The position numbers were made by a program, and so were the translations under genes. Below are positions 1-6,018 of a DNA stretch of 6,023 nucleotides, piece after piece. The DNA lies in the NCBI GenBank assembly GCA_964654355.1, contig CAZZIQ010000064.1, forward strand, positions 1 to 6,023, given 5' to 3'. The notes below the pieces were generated by a model. The model had not been told where the DNA came from. It was given only the letters and a program-made list of their open reading frames with translations, and ran no database searches. This stretch comes from CAZZIQ01 sp964654355. Lineage in GTDB: Bacteria; Pseudomonadota; Gammaproteobacteria; GCF-002020875. Every line of letters begins with the position of its first letter. Within the stretch, counting starts at the first letter, position 1.

Positions 1-334
1 TGAGGCCGGCGGTCAAATCGACGGCGTGGTCTATTGCCCGCACACCCCAGAAGACCACTGCGATTGCCGCAAACCTAAGCCCGGGATGCTGGATGAAATC
101 AGTCAGCGCCTCGGGCATGACCTTAGCGAAACCTTCGTCGTCGGTGACTCCTTGCGCGATCTCGAAGCGGCGCAAGCCGTCGGCGCCAAACCGGTGTTGG
201 TGCGCACGGGTAAAGGTCAAAAAACCGTAGAAGAACACGGTCGCAAACTCAAAGACGTGCCGGTATTCGATGATCTGGCAAGTTTTGTTGAAGACCTACT
301 GACACCAGAAGCCAGCAGCGAAGACAAGCTGTAA
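1..334 (+). CDS. gmhB: D-glycero-beta-D-manno-heptose-1,7-bisphosphate 7-phosphatase, 3' part
   Basis: The reading frame is open from base 2 and runs off the left edge, so only the last 110 codons are visible. Compared with the usual length of about 180-190 residues, some 70-80 residues are missing, including the HAD nucleophile motif DxD. Visible in order (numbering from the first complete codon): the GmhB-type zinc ligands C12-P-H14 and C20-D-C22; the motif III lysine in CRKPKPGM (K24); and motif IV, VVGDSLRDLEAA, with acidic residues D49 and D53. The four-ligand zinc loop separates GmhB from generic HAD and histidinol-phosphate phosphatases. The enzyme is cytosolic. It removes the C7 phosphate of heptose bisphosphate on the way to ADP-heptose for the LPS inner core. 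The GTG at 26 is an internal valine, not a start, because conserved sequence continues upstream of it. The gene ends 12 nt before plsC, and the two are probably co-transcribed. Identity is strong; the 5' end is unknown. Confidence 0.93.
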   Translation, partial: EAGGQIDGVVYCPHTPEDHCDCRKPKPGMLDEISQRLGHDLSETFVVGDSLRDLEAAQAVGAKPVLVRTGKGQKTVEEHGRKLKDVPVFDDLASFVEDLLTPEASSEDKL

Positions 335-346
335 CGACGCGTAGAC

Positions 347-1087
347 ATGCTGCTCTGGACCCGCTCAATCGCCTTCACTGCCCTCATGATGCTGAGCGCA
401 GCCGTTGTGGGTGGGCTCGCACCCTTAACCTTTCCGTTTCCGTTCAAAACCCGCAGCAAAATCCTCGGTCAATGGGCGCACTCCGTTGCCTGGCTGTTGC
501 GCGTGATTGTGCGTCTTGACTATCGCGTTGAGGGTGCAGAAAACATTCCACGCGATGGCGCGGCGATCCTATTGTCGAAACATCAATCGGCCTGGGAGAC
601 CATCGTGTTCCAGTGCATCTTCCCGCCGCAGACTTGGGTCCTGAAGCGTAGCCTCCTGTGGATTCCATTCTTCGGTTGGGGCCTAGCCTTGCTCAAATCC
701 GTTGGCATTGATCGCAGCGCCGGCAAAGCGGCGCTCAAACAAGTGGTGAGCCAAGGCACACAGCGTCTCAAAGAAGGCGCTTGGATTGTGTTGTTTCCAG
801 AAGGAACCCGCACCGCGCCCGGCGAGAAAGGTAACTATGCAATCGGTGGCGCGATGCTCGCGGCGCAAAGCAAGTTTCCGGTCGTCCCTGTCGCACACAA
901 CGCCGGCTGCTTTTGGCCGCGCCGCGGCTGGTTGAAATACCCCGGCACCGTGATTGTGCGCGTGGGCCCGGTCCTGGATTCAGCGGTGCTTTCCACAGGC
1001 GAGATTCAGCGTCAGGCGGAGGGCTGGATTGAGGCACAAATGCCGGATCTGCTGAAACCGTGTCCCGCTCTACAAAACAAAAAGTAA
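347..1087 (+). CDS. plsC: 1-acyl-sn-glycerol-3-phosphate acyltransferase (lysophosphatidate acyltransferase, LPLAT family)
   Basis: A complete 246-residue protein of normal family size. It acylates position 2 of lysophosphatidic acid at the cytoplasmic face of the inner membrane, giving phosphatidic acid for phospholipid synthesis. An N-terminal hydrophobic segment (about residues 8-30) and a second hydrophobic helix (about 46-57) suggest membrane anchoring. The acyltransferase blocks are in order: block I, KHQSAWET (H79 with E84, an HX4E form of the usual HX4D); block II, GIDRSAG (about 120-126); block III, FPEGTR (150-155); block IV, VPVAHNAG (180-187). The ATG at 347 keeps the expected N-terminus and lies 12 nt after the gmhB stop. 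No clear Shine-Dalgarno sequence precedes it, so translation may be coupled to gmhB. The later ATGs near 386 would cut the membrane segment. A strong terminator follows 35 nt after the stop. Several LPLAT paralogues with other acceptors exist, such as ornithine-lipid acyltransferase, so the exact acceptor is inferred. Confidence 0.9.
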   Translation: MLLWTRSIAFTALMMLSAAVVGGLAPLTFPFPFKTRSKILGQWAHSVAWLLRVIVRLDYRVEGAENIPRDGAAILLSKHQSAWETIVFQCIFPPQTWVLKRSLLWIPFFGWGLALLKSVGIDRSAGKAALKQVVSQGTQRLKEGAWIVLFPEGTRTAPGEKGNYAIGGAMLAAQSKFPVVPVAHNAGCFWPRRGWLKYPGTVIVRVGPVLDSAVLSTGEIQRQAEGWIEAQMPDLLKPCPALQNKK

Positions 1088-1122
1088 GCACTCGCTTCTT
1101 TTTATATATATCCATTGCAATG

Positions 1123-1148
1123 AAAAAACGCCCCGCAGGGCGTTTTTT
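1123..1148. terminator. Bidirectional intrinsic terminator between plsC and gyrB
   Basis: A perfect inverted repeat. Six A's followed by CGCCC (1123-1133) pair with GGGCG followed by six T's (1138-1148), around a CGCA tetraloop (1134-1137). This gives an 11-bp stem whose lower half is the A:T tract. A U-run follows the GC stem on either strand, so it can end plsC transcripts from the left (stop 35 nt upstream) and gyrB transcripts from the right (stop 18 nt away). The 79-nt convergent gap holds nothing else except a TATATATA run near 1103-1110. Confidence 0.93.
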
Positions 1149-1166
1149 CTGGGCGCGCATCACGCA

Positions 1167-3605
1167 CTACACATCAAGATTACTGGCACGCAACGCATTG
1201 CCCTCAATGAACTCGCGGCGCGGTTCTACCTGATCGCCCATCAGCGTCGTGAACACGCCATCGGCAGCAATCGCATCTTCGATTTGCACCTGCAGCATAC
1301 GCCGGGTTTCCGGATCCATGGTGGTTTCCCACAGCTGTTCCGGATTCATTTCACCCAAGCCTTTGTAGCGCTGAATATGCACGCCGCGCTTCGACTCTTG
1401 CATCATCCAGTCCATTGCTTCCGCGAAGTTGCGTACCGCAACCCGCTTTTCACCACGCTCAAGGAAGGCATCCGCTGCAAACAAACCCTCAAGGCTGTCG
1501 TGATGACGCTGTAGGGTTTGATATTCGGGAGAACGGAAGAAGTCTTCGCTAAAGGTGATGGTTTGATCCACACCATGCCGCGGTAACTGGACGCTGAGGC
1601 GCAAGCCATCTTCATCCCGCTGCCAGAGCGCACGCACATCCGGCTCGGAGCCGCGATCGCGATTGACCGCCACAAGCCAGCTTGCGGCCCACGCATCACG
1701 CGCAGCCTCCTCAGCTTCGATGGGAGCACCGGCAACTTCGACCAAGCCGCGCAACAGCGCTTCCGGATAGAAGCGGCTCAAGCGCGCCAAAATCCCCTCC
1801 ACCTGCAGGTGTTGCTGGGCCAGGCTTTCCAATGCATCTGCGCTCAGCGCTGGGGCGGCGGCGGACACATGCAAGGCGACTTGATCCAAAGCCAGCTGCA
1901 GCAGATAGGTATTCAGTTCGCTGTCGTCTTTTACATAACGCTCTTGCTTGCCCTTCTTCACCTTGTACAGCGGCGGCTGCGCGATATAGACATGGCCACG
2001 CTCAATCAACTCAGGCATCTGCCGATAGAAGAAGGTCAACAACAAGGTGCGGATGTGCGAGCCATCCACATCGGCGTCGGTCATGATGATGATGCGGTGG
2101 TAACGCACTTTGTCCGGGTTGTATTCATCCTTACCAATGCCACAGCCCAGTGCAGTAATCAGCGTACCGACCTCGGCTGAGGACAGCATTTTGTCAAAGC
2201 GCGCACGCTCTACATTCAGAATCTTGCCCTTGAGCGGCAGAATCGCCTGCGTGCGGCGATCACGGCCCTGTTTGGCCGACCCACCCGCGGAGTCCCCTTC
2301 CACCAGATAGAGTTCGGAGTTGGCCGGATCACGCTCCTGGCAGTCAGCCAGCTTGCCCGGCAGGCCGGCGATGTCGAGCACGCCCTTACGGCGGGTCAGC
2401 TCGCGCGCCTTGCGCGCCGCTTCACGTGCACGCGCAGCATCGAGGATGCGCAACACAATTGACTTGGCTTCGTTTGGATGCTCCAACAAGAAGTCATTAA
2501 GGTGCTCCGCCACAGCCGCATCCACAGCGCGCTGCACCTCGGACGAGACCAGCTTGTCCTTGGTCTGGGAAGAAAACTTCGGATCTGGCACCTGCACGGA
2601 AATGATCGCCGTCAGGCCTTCCCGTGAATCTTCGCCGCTGAGCGCAATCTTGGCTTTCTTCGCCAAGCCTTCCTGCTCAACGTATCGGTTAATCGTCCGG
2701 GTCAGCGCACTCCGAAAACCCGACAAATGGGTACCGCCATCCCGCTGTGGGATGTTGTTGGTGTAACAGAGGATGTTTTCTTGATAAGAATCATTCCACT
2801 GCAGCGCCACCTCAATACCGATGTGCTCCGCGCTGGTTTCACGATCGACCGTGAAATGGATGACATTTTCATGAATCGGCGATTTTTTACGGTTGTGGTG
2901 CTCGACAAAGGCACGAATCCCACCCTCGAACTTGAACACATCGCGGCGTTCTTGGCCGGCGCGCTCATCCACCAGCTCAATGTGCACGCCTGAATTCAGA
3001 AAGGATAGCTCGCGCAGGCGCGAAGCCAGCCGATCGTAATGGAATTCAACCGTTGAAAAAATCTCCGTGCTCGGCAGGAAGCGCACCTCGGTGCCGCTTC
3101 GGTCCGCCGCTCCAGTGTCGGCCAGTGGCGCGTCCGGCACGCCCATGCGATAGGTCTGCTGGTGGGTGCGGCCATCACGCCAGATCGTCAGATCCAGTTT
3201 TTGTGAGAGCGCATTCACCACCGAAACGCCCACACCATGCAAACCGCCCGAAACCTTGTAGGAATTGTCGTCAAATTTGCCGCCGGCATGAAGAATGGTG
3301 AGGATCACTTCTGCCGCAGAACGCCCCTCTTCCGAGTGGATGTCCACCGGAATGCCGCGGCCGTTGTCGCGAACACTGACAGAACCATCGGAATGGATCA
3401 CAACCAAAATACGGTCGCAATGACCCGCCAAGGCCTCATCAATGGCATTGTCGACCACCTCAAACACCATGTGATGCAAACCCGTCCCATCATCGGTGTC
3501 CCCAATGTACATCCCGGGGCGCTTGCGGACCGCATCCAGGCCACGCAAAACCTTAATTTTACTGGCGTCGTACGCAGTGTTCGGGGTATCGGCTGGGCTC
3601 ATCAT
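1167..3605 (-). CDS. gyrB: DNA gyrase subunit B (ATPase/TOPRIM subunit of type IIA topoisomerase)
   Basis: A complete 812-residue protein, close to the 804 of E. coli GyrB. With GyrA, encoded elsewhere, it makes the A2B2 gyrase that introduces negative supercoils using ATP. GHKL ATPase domain: E49 and N53 in FEVVDNAIDE (E. coli E42 and N46), D80-N-G-R-G (E. coli D73), K110 of the ATP lid, GGLHGVG (120-126), and the transducer QTK loop at 347-349. TOPRIM: EGDSAGG with E436, and the D510-A-D512-V-D514 metal triad (E. coli E424, D498, D500, D502). The long Gram-negative TOPRIM insert lies at about 560-735, and the conserved GyrA-contacting tail follows (RYKGLGEMNP at 746-755). Positions tied to drug resistance carry the sensitive-type residues: R143 and T172 (coumarins), D438 and K459 (quinolones). 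Two ATGs are adjacent at the start. An AGGAG lies 3 nt before the first and 6 nt before the second, so the 811-residue form from 3602 may be the real product. The stop is TAG. Confidence 0.98.
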   Translation of the reverse strand: MMSPADTPNTAYDASKIKVLRGLDAVRKRPGMYIGDTDDGTGLHHMVFEVVDNAIDEALAGHCDRILVVIHSDGSVSVRDNGRGIPVDIHSEEGRSAAEVILTILHAGGKFDDNSYKVSGGLHGVGVSVVNALSQKLDLTIWRDGRTHQQTYRMGVPDAPLADTGAADRSGTEVRFLPSTEIFSTVEFHYDRLASRLRELSFLNSGVHIELVDERAGQERRDVFKFEGGIRAFVEHHNRKKSPIHENVIHFTVDRETSAEHIGIEVALQWNDSYQENILCYTNNIPQRDGGTHLSGFRSALTRTINRYVEQEGLAKKAKIALSGEDSREGLTAIISVQVPDPKFSSQTKDKLVSSEVQRAVDAAVAEHLNDFLLEHPNEAKSIVLRILDAARAREAARKARELTRRKGVLDIAGLPGKLADCQERDPANSELYLVEGDSAGGSAKQGRDRRTQAILPLKGKILNVERARFDKMLSSAEVGTLITALGCGIGKDEYNPDKVRYHRIIIMTDADVDGSHIRTLLLTFFYRQMPELIERGHVYIAQPPLYKVKKGKQERYVKDDSELNTYLLQLALDQVALHVSAAAPALSADALESLAQQHLQVEGILARLSRFYPEALLRGLVEVAGAPIEAEEAARDAWAASWLVAVNRDRGSEPDVRALWQRDEDGLRLSVQLPRHGVDQTITFSEDFFRSPEYQTLQRHHDSLEGLFAADAFLERGEKRVAVRNFAEAMDWMMQESKRGVHIQRYKGLGEMNPEQLWETTMDPETRRMLQVQIEDAIAADGVFTTLMGDQVEPRREFIEGNALRASNLDV

Positions 3606-3608
3606 CAG

Positions 3609-3613
3609 CTCCT
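3609..3613 (-). promoter_or_regulatory. Shine-Dalgarno of gyrB, start-deciding
   Basis: On the minus strand the sequence reads AGGAG-CTG-ATG-ATG. The spacer is 3 nt to the first ATG (3605-3603), which is short, and 6 nt to the second (3602-3600), within the usual range. The second ATG is therefore the better-placed initiator, although the longer reading frame opens at the first. Confidence 0.75.
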
Positions 3614-3684
3614 GGGCGCTCGCGCTCGGCTTCTAAGAAATCGCCGGACGTGCGCTGGATAAGGGCAAGGAAAACAACATTGAA

Positions 3685-3693
3685 ATTCTAACA
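3685..3693 (-). promoter_or_regulatory. Probable extended -10 promoter for gyrB
   Basis: The minus strand reads TGT-TAGAAT. This is an extended -10 (TGn) directly before a hexamer matching TATAAT at 5 of 6 bases. No good -35 is present: the hexamer at 17-bp spacing is GGCTGT, and CTGTCG at 15 bp is only a partial match. That suits an extended -10 promoter. The start would be near 3678, giving a leader of about 73 nt. The site lies in the gap between recF and gyrB, so gyrB could be expressed separately from the dnaN-recF transcript. It was assigned by eye only. Confidence 0.5.
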
Positions 3694-3711
3694 CGCTTAC
3701 GCCTACGACAG

Positions 3712-3724
3712 CCCGAAATTCGGG
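3712..3724. repeat. Palindrome CCCGAAATTCGGG upstream of gyrB promoter
   Basis: Six bases on each side of a central A are perfectly complementary. It sits about 20-40 bp upstream of the candidate -10 of gyrB, overlapping or next to the -35 position. It could be an operator half-turn or a weak hairpin (5-bp stem with 3-nt loop). No known operator was recognised, and a short palindrome like this can arise by chance. Confidence 0.4.
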
Positions 3725-3771
3725 TCTATTTTCAGTGTGTTGAATGAATTCTCCACACCCAGGAGACCGCC

Positions 3772-4869
3772 CTATTCTTGGACGCGGACGTGACCCTGTT
3801 CCACGTGAAACTTACGGCACTCGACCCCAGGGTGAACATCCAGCGCGGCGTGCTGCGTTCCGGTAATCACCGCCTGTAGCGCGCCGCGCTCTACCTCAGC
3901 AAGAACACGCGACCGATTTTCAAGATCCAGTTCAGCAGCAAGATCATCCAGCAGCAGCAAGACCCGCCCGCCACGCTCAGCGCCCAACTGTTGGGCTTGA
4001 ATCAACATCAACAAAATAGACAGCAACTTAATTTGTCCGCGCGACAAAACCTCACGCGCCAAGTACCCTGAAAAACGGATGCGGATCTCTGCTTCGTGCG
4101 GGCCCACGCCCGTGAAGCCACGCTGTCGATCACGTCCTTCCTGTTGCCGCAGTTGGCGAATGAAATCGTCGACATCAGGGGCCGCCTCGGCTTCCCATGC
4201 CGGGTCAAACTCCAAAACCACCTCCGCCCATTCCGGCCAGGCATTTTCAGCGGCCTGCAACGCGAGTCGAAGCTGTCCAATGTAATACTGGTAGGCTTGG
4301 GTTAAGGCGCACGCAGATTGCGCAAAATCATTTTCCCAGCTGCGTATCAAGCGTTGATCGAATTGACTGGAACGCAGCGCCGCATTGCGCTGGCGGAGAA
4401 GTTTTCGGTAGCGAACCCAATGTGCGTGAAAGCTGGGTTCCACGTGGAACAACCCCCAATCTAAGAAACGGCGCCGATTTTTGGGTCCACCAAGCAAAAG
4501 CTCCGAAACTTCCGGGGTGATAACTTGGAAAGGGAGCAAGGCCGCGAGTTCTGCCAAGCTATTCACGCGCTCATTTGAGATTCGGAAGCGTTGGCCGTTT
4601 TTTGCCCGCTCCACCCCATACTCTAGGATCTGACCATCAGGTTGCTGCACCCAACCATGTGCAGTGGTTGCTGAGAATCCGTGAGACACGACACTAGAAA
4701 ACTGTCTCGTACGAAAAGATCGCCCCGTCGCCAAGAGACTAATGCCCTCGAGAACCGAGGTTTTACCACTGGCATTTGGGCCAAGAAGGAAATTACAACT
4801 GGGCCCAAGTTCTAGATCTGCCGCTGCAATATTTCGCAGGTGATGCAGCTGAAAGCGCAGCAATGACAT
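3772..4869 (-). CDS. recF: DNA replication and repair protein RecF
   Basis: A complete 365-residue SMC/ABC-like ATPase (E. coli has 357). In the family it binds gapped DNA and, with RecO and RecR, helps load RecA at single-strand gaps and stalled forks. Walker A is GPNASGKT at 30-37, with K36 matching E. coli K36. The RecF-specific block GGPKNRRRFLDWGLFHVE spans 127-144, and GPHEAEIRIR follows at about 257-266. The ABC signature LSRGQIKLL is at 275-283 with S276, and Walker B LLLLDDLAAELD is at 304-315 with D308 and D309. No catalytic residue is missing. The ATG start gives the typical MSLLRF N-terminus, 39 nt after the dnaN stop. It has no good Shine-Dalgarno sequence, and a 6-bp hairpin abuts the start. 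The stop is TAG. The tetrapeptide FHVE occurs twice (141-144 and 354-357), and both copies coincide with parS-like DNA sites. Confidence 0.97.
   Translation of the reverse strand: MSLLRFQLHHLRNIAAADLELGPSCNFLLGPNASGKTSVLEGISLLATGRSFRTRQFSSVVSHGFSATTAHGWVQQPDGQILEYGVERAKNGQRFRISNERVNSLAELAALLPFQVITPEVSELLLGGPKNRRRFLDWGLFHVEPSFHAHWVRYRKLLRQRNAALRSSQFDQRLIRSWENDFAQSACALTQAYQYYIGQLRLALQAAENAWPEWAEVVLEFDPAWEAEAAPDVDDFIRQLRQQEGRDRQRGFTGVGPHEAEIRIRFSGYLAREVLSRGQIKLLSILLMLIQAQQLGAERGGRVLLLLDDLAAELDLENRSRVLAEVERGALQAVITGTQHAALDVHPGVECRKFHVEQGHVRVQE
3797..3812 (-). other. Putative parS centromere site 1 (ParB-binding), in recF 3' end
   Basis: The gene strand reads AGTTTCACGTGGAACA (plus strand TGTTCCACGTGAAACT). 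Against the widely conserved chromosomal parS TGTTTCACGTGAAACA it matches 14 of 16, and against the mixed form TGTTTCACGTGGAACA 15 of 16. The central CACGTG is intact. It overlaps RecF codons for K353-FHVE-Q358, about eight codons before the stop. ParB dimers load on such sites and, with ParA, segregate the origin region. Sites in many bacteria lie within some tens of kilobases of oriC, which fits this position. No parA or parB is in the window. Confidence 0.68.
4436..4451 (-). other. Putative parS centromere site 2 (ParB-binding), inside recF
   Basis: The gene strand reads TGTTCCACGTGGAACC. It is a perfect 14-bp palindrome, GTTCCACGTGGAAC (4437-4450), around CACGTG. It matches 15 of 16 against the Pseudomonas-type parS TGTTCCACGTGGAACA and 13 of 16 against the Bacillus-type consensus. 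It overlaps RecF codons for L140-FHVE-P145. Its centre is 639 bp from site 1. Two sites this close to a form known to cluster near oriC support a real centromere function, although the underlying peptide is also conserved in RecF. Confidence 0.75.
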
Positions 4870-4870
4870 G

Positions 4871-4888
4871 GCTTTCAGAACCGAAAGC
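4871..4888 (-). promoter_or_regulatory. Small hairpin at the recF translation start
   Basis: The minus strand reads GCTTTC-GGTTCT-GAAAGC followed by one C and the recF ATG: a 6-bp perfect stem with a 6-nt loop. It covers the place where a Shine-Dalgarno sequence should be, and no AGGAGG-like sequence is visible. A plausible effect is low RecF translation, raised only by ribosomes finishing dnaN 39 nt upstream. The stem is short, so its effect is uncertain. Confidence 0.45.
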
Positions 4889-4908
4889 GCGGATCGAAAG
4901 GATGATCC

Positions 4909-6018
4909 TCAAAGACGCATCGGCATCACGACATAGCGACACAGCGCCCCTGTCTCAGTATCTTGAGTTTCAATGAGACAACTGCTGTTGGCGTCCGAAA
5001 ACTGCAGCTGCACCTCCGCTTGTTGGACCGCAGAAAGCGCTTCTTGGAGATACACAGAATTAAAGCCAATCTCGAGACGATCGCCGGTGTATTGGACCTC
5101 AACCTCCTCTTCAGCCTCTTCTTGTTCTGGATTATGCGCATGAACCTTGGCGAGTCCGGTTTCGAGCAAAAGACGAACACCACGATATTTCTCATTCGAC
5201 AAAATGGATGCGCGTGCTAACGCTTCTCGCAACAAATCGTTACGCACGGTGACAAATTTATCGCCGCCGCGTGGAATTACGCGATCATATTCCGGGTAAC
5301 GACCATCAATAAGCTTAGTAATAAAAACCAAGGAGCCAATTTGAACGCGGGCATGATTCGTCCCAAGGCGCAAATAGAGCGGATCACTTTCATCACTCAA
5401 AAGCCGTAACAATTCTTGGATCGCTTTACGCGGCAAAATCACCTGACGTTTGTCTGACACACTGGTCCCACTGTCTCGTTCACAAAGAGCAAGACGATGA
5501 CCATCGGTCGCAACACAACGAACCTTGTCACCCTCTAACTCCAACAAAAGTCCATTGAGGTAATAACGCACATCCTGCAAGGCCATGGAAAAATGAGTGC
5601 GCTGAAGTAATTCACGGAAATAGGTTTGCGAGAGTTCTAGTTCCGCTTCTGCTGGGAATTCTTCCACCCGCGGAAAGTCATCGGCAGGCAGGGTCGCAAG
5701 CGTGAAACGACTGCGACCCGATTTCACCAAGGCACGGTCTTGTTCCAGTTGAAACTGAATGCTTGCTGCATCCGGTAAGGCTCGAACGAGATCAAATAGT
5801 TTACGTGCTGGAACTGTCGTAGACCCTGACGCAGTCGCTTGAACCGACAATTGAACGGTGAGTTCAACTTCAAGATCCGTCCCAGTCAACGTTAGACGAT
5901 CTTGATCCAGCTCCAAGAGAATATGTCCAAGAATCGGTAAGGTCTGACGACGTTCGACGACACCACTGACAATTTGCAGAGGACGGAGCAGTGCACTGCG
6001 TTCAACCGTGAATTGCAT
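4909..6018 (-). CDS. dnaN: DNA polymerase III subunit beta (sliding clamp)
   Basis: A complete 369-residue protein (E. coli has 366). It forms the ring-shaped dimer that tethers DNA polymerase III and other clamp-binding proteins to DNA. Three clamp domains are expected at about 1-120, 128-246 and 247-369. Signature stretches are ATDGHRLAL (170-178), the interdomain FITKLIDGRYPEYDRVIP (232-249) and the C-terminus VVMPMRL. Residues lining the partner-binding pocket are present: L176, P242, V247 and M365, corresponding to E. coli L177, P242, V247 and M362. The ATG gives the standard MQFTVERSALL start. Only 5 nt upstream of it are visible, so its ribosome binding site and the expected dnaA lie outside. 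The stop is TGA, with recF 39 nt downstream. GC content in hand-counted rows (about 49%) is well below that of gyrB (about 62%). Confidence 0.98.
   Translation of the reverse strand: MQFTVERSALLRPLQIVSGVVERRQTLPILGHILLELDQDRLTLTGTDLEVELTVQLSVQATASGSTTVPARKLFDLVRALPDAASIQFQLEQDRALVKSGRSRFTLATLPADDFPRVEEFPAEAELELSQTYFRELLQRTHFSMALQDVRYYLNGLLLELEGDKVRCVATDGHRLALCERDSGTSVSDKRQVILPRKAIQELLRLLSDESDPLYLRLGTNHARVQIGSLVFITKLIDGRYPEYDRVIPRGGDKFVTVRNDLLREALARASILSNEKYRGVRLLLETGLAKVHAHNPEQEEAEEEVEVQYTGDRLEIGFNSVYLQEALSAVQQAEVQLQFSDANSSCLIETQDTETGALCRYVVMPMRL

Larger units (their letters stand above)
3606..3771 (-). other. recF-gyrB intergenic region (gyrB leader)
   Basis: 166 nt with no convincing gene on either strand. 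Besides the candidate promoter and Shine-Dalgarno sequence, it holds the 13-nt odd palindrome CCCGAAATTCGGG (3712-3724) just upstream of the putative -35 area. It also has a one-mismatch relative of the DnaA box, TTCTCCACA (3749-3757, plus strand). No strong intrinsic terminator follows recF: the palindrome lacks a T-run on the minus strand. Readthrough from dnaN-recF into gyrB is therefore likely, in addition to any local promoter. Confidence 0.6.

Noticed and set aside
26..334. A short complete gene starting at GTG 26
   Set aside because: Conserved GmhB sequence continues upstream of it to the window edge, and the zinc-site residues alone would not make a functional HAD enzyme; this is a truncated view of gmhB.
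1101..1112. TATATATA run after plsC as a promoter -10
   Set aside because: It lies between a gene end and a strong terminator with no gene downstream in either direction that needs it.
2421..2430. Third CACGTG core (TTCACGTGCA) in gyrB as a possible parS
   Set aside because: Only about 10 of 16 positions match parS; one arm is absent, so it is just a CACGTG hexamer in GC-rich coding sequence.
1682..2766. Long plus-strand open frames opposite gyrB (up to about 148 codons)
   Set aside because: They are antisense to a highly conserved GyrB sequence, have low-complexity Arg/Ser/Pro-rich translations, and lack recognisable motifs or ribosome sites.
3158..3165. E. coli-type Chi octamer GCTGGTGG on the plus strand within gyrB
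   Set aside because: A single copy in 6 kb is close to chance, its orientation is opposite to the expected fork direction, and the Chi sequence of this organism is unknown.
3237..3662. Plus-strand 141-codon frame spanning the gyrB start and leader
   Set aside because: Most of it is antisense to the GyrB ATPase domain and no protein family is recognisable; it is a shadow of gyrB codon bias.
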